From NCBI GenBank assembly GCA_964516325.1, contig CAZFAP010000050.1, positions 1 through 27,361 on the forward strand: 27,361 nucleotides of DNA, written 5' to 3'. Position numbers and translations under genes: made by a program. Below the pieces are notes generated by a model. It saw nothing but the letters and a program-made list of their open reading frames with translations. It made no database searches and was not told the DNA's origin. Positions 24,918-27,361 of this stretch are shown piece by piece. The stretch is from CAZFAP01 sp964516325. GTDB lineage: Bacteria > Auribacterota > JABMQX01. Position 1 is the first letter of the stretch. Each line of letters begins with the position of its first letter.

Positions 24918-26579
24918 TCACGATAGGGTCTCGATCAGCACCCTGGCTAACTTATCGGGGTCGTGACGAATCAGGTCCTGCTTCTCCCAGAGGATTCGCT
25001 TCTCGCTGATATCCTCCATTACATCTTCGACGACCGCTTTGACCCCGCCGGAATATTCGTCGGCTTTGACCAGTGCGGCGCCGTCTCCCTCGTACCGCTT
25101 CAAGATGGAGTCCGGCGGGCGCCCACTGTTGAGAATCACATAGTCGAGAACCCCCTCGCCCAAATACTTCTCGATGGTGGCGACGTGCTTGTTGGCGTCG
25201 AATCCGTCGGTTTGCCCGGGCTGTGTGACGATGTTGCAGATATACACTTTCTTGGCGGGCGATCTCTTGATCGCCTGAGCGATTCCCTTGACCAAAACGT
25301 TCGATATGATGCTCGTGAACAGGCTGCCCGGTCCCAAAACGATGATGTCGCTCGAGAGGATTTCCTCCACCGCTTCTTCAAAGGCTTCTGCATCCGGGGG
25401 CTTCAGGAACACCCGCTCAATCTCCTGTTTGCCGGGCTGCCTGACGTTGAACTCTTCTTCGACGAGAGTCCCATCCCCAAGCCGTGCGCAGATGTGAGTG
25501 TCTCGAAGAGTGGATGGAAAGACTTTGCCGCGAATGGCCAGAATGTTGCTCGTCTCTTTGATCCCTTGCTCGAAACTTCCGGTTACTTTGGCCATAGCGG
25601 CGATAAAGAGGTTTCCGACGCTCATGCCATCCAAGGCGCCCCGGTCGAAGCGGTAGTTGAACAGTTCGTGCAGCAGTTTCTCTGATTCCGAAAGAGCGAT
25701 CAAGCAGTTGCGGATGTCCCCCGGAGGAAGGACCCCCAAATCCTGCCGGAGACGACCCGAGCTTCGTCCGGAGTCCGTAACCGTCACGATGGCCGTGAGG
25801 TCCCGGGAATATTTCTTCATCCCTTCCAGGACTATGGGCAAGCCCGTGCCCCCTCCTATCGCCACCACTCGAAGGCTTTGCTTCTTTCCCTTTCGCCTTA
25901 CGGCTCGAACAATCACCGGCAGCTCCGAGATCGCGTGGATTTTGAAGTCAGGTCGTTCCAGTTCGGTGGAGGGGATGAGGTCCTTGAATCGCCCGTGCAT
26001 CATCTGCACCGTGGTCATCCCAAGGGCATTGCATATCCGGACCTCAGAATGGATACGGTCGCCCACGGAGATGAACTCCTCCGCACGAAGTCCCATTTCC
26101 TCCATGAGGTCCACGTAGCACTCCTCCTTCGTGATCCCCATGTCGTCGTCCGTGATGATGATGCGGTCGAAGCACTTCTCCAGTTCGAGGAGCCTGATCT
26201 TTCTCTCCTGGCGCGCATACACACCGCTGGTGACGAGGAAGAGCTTCAACCCGAACGCCCGCAGCTTCGCCAGCGTCGGAATGACATCCGGGAAGGGATG
26301 AATTTCGCCCACCTCGTCCCGGTTGTACGCGCGCATGACCTCCCGAACGAAATCCTCCCTGCAGCCGTAGATTTCCGCGATCCGCGCAAACGCCTTGAAG
26401 CGGGGGCCGTGCTCTCGCATGAGGTTCATCTGCATCTCATACGCCTCGTCGAGCGTGAGAGGCAGACCCGCTTTTACCATCGCCTCTGCGGCACGCCGGT
26501 GCGCCGCTTCCCGAAGGTACTCCGTGCAATCGTAGAGAGTATCGTCGAGGTCGAAGATGATTCCCTTGATGTCAGCCAT
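24918..26579 (-). CDS. Fusion of a HAD-family hydrolase with a YvcK/GlmR (CofD-like) protein
   Basis: A 553-residue two-domain protein in one frame. Residues ~1-225 are a HAD hydrolase: motif I DLDDT (Asp10, Asp12), motif II LVTSG (Thr117), motif III Lys151 in GITKEE, and motif IV VGDRIHSE (Asp174). This is a complete phosphatase-like set with a helical cap at ~15-90. Residues ~236-553 are a YvcK/GlmR protein: VVAIGGGTGLPIVLEG (~238-253), VTVTDSGRSSGRLR (~266), LPPGDIRNCLIALS (~284) and MSVGNLFIAAM. In B. subtilis, GlmR binds UDP-GlcNAc and stimulates GlmS; here glmS is the next gene, 78 bases downstream. The segment usually DDGGSSG reads DSGRSSG. Start ATG follows GAGGAAGGG. The upstream synthase gene ends 27 bases away, suggesting one transcript. 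A phosphatase role for the HAD domain in amino-sugar metabolism is inference only. Confidence 0.92.
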   Translation of the reverse strand: MADIKGIIFDLDDTLYDCTEYLREAAHRRAAEAMVKAGLPLTLDEAYEMQMNLMREHGPRFKAFARIAEIYGCREDFVREVMRAYNRDEVGEIHPFPDVIPTLAKLRAFGLKLFLVTSGVYARQERKIRLLELEKCFDRIIITDDDMGITKEECYVDLMEEMGLRAEEFISVGDRIHSEVRICNALGMTTVQMMHGRFKDLIPSTELERPDFKIHAISELPVIVRAVRRKGKKQSLRVVAIGGGTGLPIVLEGMKKYSRDLTAIVTVTDSGRSSGRLRQDLGVLPPGDIRNCLIALSESEKLLHELFNYRFDRGALDGMSVGNLFIAAMAKVTGSFEQGIKETSNILAIRGKVFPSTLRDTHICARLGDGTLVEEEFNVRQPGKQEIERVFLKPPDAEAFEEAVEEILSSDIIVLGPGSLFTSIISNVLVKGIAQAIKRSPAKKVYICNIVTQPGQTDGFDANKHVATIEKYLGEGVLDYVILNSGRPPDSILKRYEGDGAALVKADEYSGGVKAVVEDVMEDISEKRILWEKQDLIRHDPDKLARVLIETLS

Positions 26580-26606
26580 TCCCTTCCTCTTCTTCCCCGC
26601 CCGGGG

Positions 26607-27361
26607 TTAAGCGGTTTGTGCGCTTTTGGGCGAGCGCTTCTTTCCTCGCTGGCGACTCGCGAGAAGAAGAACCACCTTGATCAACGACTCGCGGCTCGCC
26701 ACCACGATATCCTCGTGAAAACCGGAGGTCGTGATAAGCTCTCCCTCATCCGTCGCGTAGGTGATATAGACCTGAATCTTGGCCTCGGCCCCGACGTTGC
26801 ATTTCTTCGGGAGCCCTACCTCGTAGTTCACCAACCGGAAATTGGTCGGAAGACCGGCTTTGGCGAGCGCCTCCCGCATAGCTTTGAAACTTATGGCCAC
26901 GGGGCCGTTCTCGTCGTCCTCGAAGACCTTATACTCCTTTCCGTTGAGTCTGATCTTCAGAACGCACGAGTTGTCGTGCTCGATATCCCCTTCGTACTTC
27001 GCATAATGGGAAGTTACATCGCACCGCTGGATGTCAATGTCCGTTTTCACGTCCCCGAAATGCTTCAGGGTCAGCAGTTCGTGCTCGTCCTCCAGGAGTC
27101 CGAGGTTGAATCCTTCCGCGCATTTTTGATGAATCTCGTCGAGCATAGCCTGGAGGCGAGGGTCGTCCTTGTCCACGTCGTACCCAAAGATCCTCGCCAC
27201 CCCCATGACGCTCGCCTTGCCCGAATTCGTTGAAAGGACGATTCGCATCTTGTTTCCGACGGCCACGGGATCAATGTGCTGATAACTGGCGCCCTTCAAC
27301 ACGGCGTCCACATGCACGCCTCCGTCGTGGGCAAAAGCCTTTTCGCCGCAGAAAGGTTGAT
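26607..27361 (-). CDS. cimA: Citramalate / 2-isopropylmalate synthase-family protein, C-terminal part
   Basis: The 5' end lies outside the window; the frame is open to the right edge, giving about 250 C-terminal residues. It begins with CGEKAFAHDGGVHVDAVLKG, then YQHIDPVAVGN and IVLSTNSGKASVMG, the linker segment typical of the citramalate synthase branch of the LeuA family. Residues corresponding to ~26850-26640 form the LeuA-type regulatory dimer domain (VNYEVGLPKKCNVGAEAKIQVYI). The catalytic TIM barrel is missing from view. The enzyme would condense acetyl-CoA with pyruvate (citramalate, toward isoleucine) or with 2-oxoisovalerate (leucine); the linker favours citramalate. A GTG at 27317 is an internal codon, not the start. 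It is probably the first visible gene of the cimA, HAD-yvcK, glmS transcript. Confidence 0.85.
   Translation of the reverse strand, partial: QPFCGEKAFAHDGGVHVDAVLKGASYQHIDPVAVGNKMRIVLSTNSGKASVMGVARIFGYDVDKDDPRLQAMLDEIHQKCAEGFNLGLLEDEHELLTLKHFGDVKTDIDIQRCDVTSHYAKYEGDIEHDNSCVLKIRLNGKEYKVFEDDENGPVAISFKAMREALAKAGLPTNFRLVNYEVGLPKKCNVGAEAKIQVYITYATDEGELITTSGFHEDIVVASRESLIKVVLLLASRQRGKKRSPKSAQTA

Noticed and set aside
25878..27233. Plus-strand open frame of 451 codons opposite the HAD-YvcK and synthase genes
   Set aside because: It crosses two well-supported minus-strand genes and their gap, and shows no motif or ribosome site.
27274..27317. GTG at 27317 as start of the synthase-like gene
   Set aside because: The frame is open to the window edge and the upstream residues (CGEKAFAHDGG) are conserved family sequence, so this is an internal codon of a longer gene.

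Overview
The window looks like chromosomal DNA (roughly 58-60% G+C by eye) from an uncultivated, free-living, polysaccharide-degrading Gram-negative-type bacterium. The clues are Tat-exported enzymes with N-terminal RR motifs, a formylglycine sulfatase, a giant thrombospondin type 3 (TSP3) repeat protein, a parallel beta-helix protein ending in a 'FYR'-type tail, and large CBM/PKD/discoidin surface proteins. This style is common in the PVC group (Lentisphaerae, Verrucomicrobia, Planctomycetes) and in candidate phyla such as Hydrogenedentes, Sumerlaeota and Omnitrophota. No rRNA or single-lineage marker is present, so I do not name a phylum. I see no tRNA, rRNA, CRISPR array, transposase or phage gene.

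Layout. (1) 1-3127, minus strand: the first 1042 residues of a secreted multidomain protein (CBM9-like, PKD-like, Fn3-like and discoidin-like modules) that runs off the left edge. (2) 3128-3524: a divergent intergenic region with an inverted repeat. (3) 3525-6813, plus: a Tat-exported TIM-barrel sugar isomerase/epimerase-like protein, a secreted SGNH esterase and a Tat-exported sulfatase. (4) 7101-14927, plus: a 2608-residue TSP3 protein with about 50 DxDxDG-type calcium motifs, four mutually related jelly-roll domains and a C-terminal C39-like cysteine peptidase domain. (5) 15089-16669, plus: a secreted beta-helix protein. (6) 16833-22980, plus: a secreted GH116-like glycosidase, a zinc alcohol dehydrogenase and a divergent fumarate-reductase-like flavoprotein. 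(7) 27361-23013, minus: the end of a citramalate/isopropylmalate synthase, a HAD-hydrolase/YvcK(GlmR) fusion protein and GlmS.

How the genes may work together. Regions 1-6 fit the capture and breakdown of decorated glycans outside the cell. Adhesive proteins carry CBM-like modules, the SGNH enzyme and the sulfatase would remove acyl and sulfate groups, GH116 would release a sugar, and the two cytoplasmic oxidoreductases could oxidise the product. Region 7 is housekeeping (branched-chain amino acid precursors, amino-sugar and cell-wall precursor supply). Its fusion protein links a phosphatase-like domain to a known type of GlmS regulator, directly upstream of glmS.

The two best leads are the HAD-GlmR fusion next to glmS and the TSP3 giant with a C-terminal protease domain. 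Several true starts lie inside longer open frames and were moved to downstream ATGs with good ribosome binding sites. Several long frames antisense to real genes were rejected.
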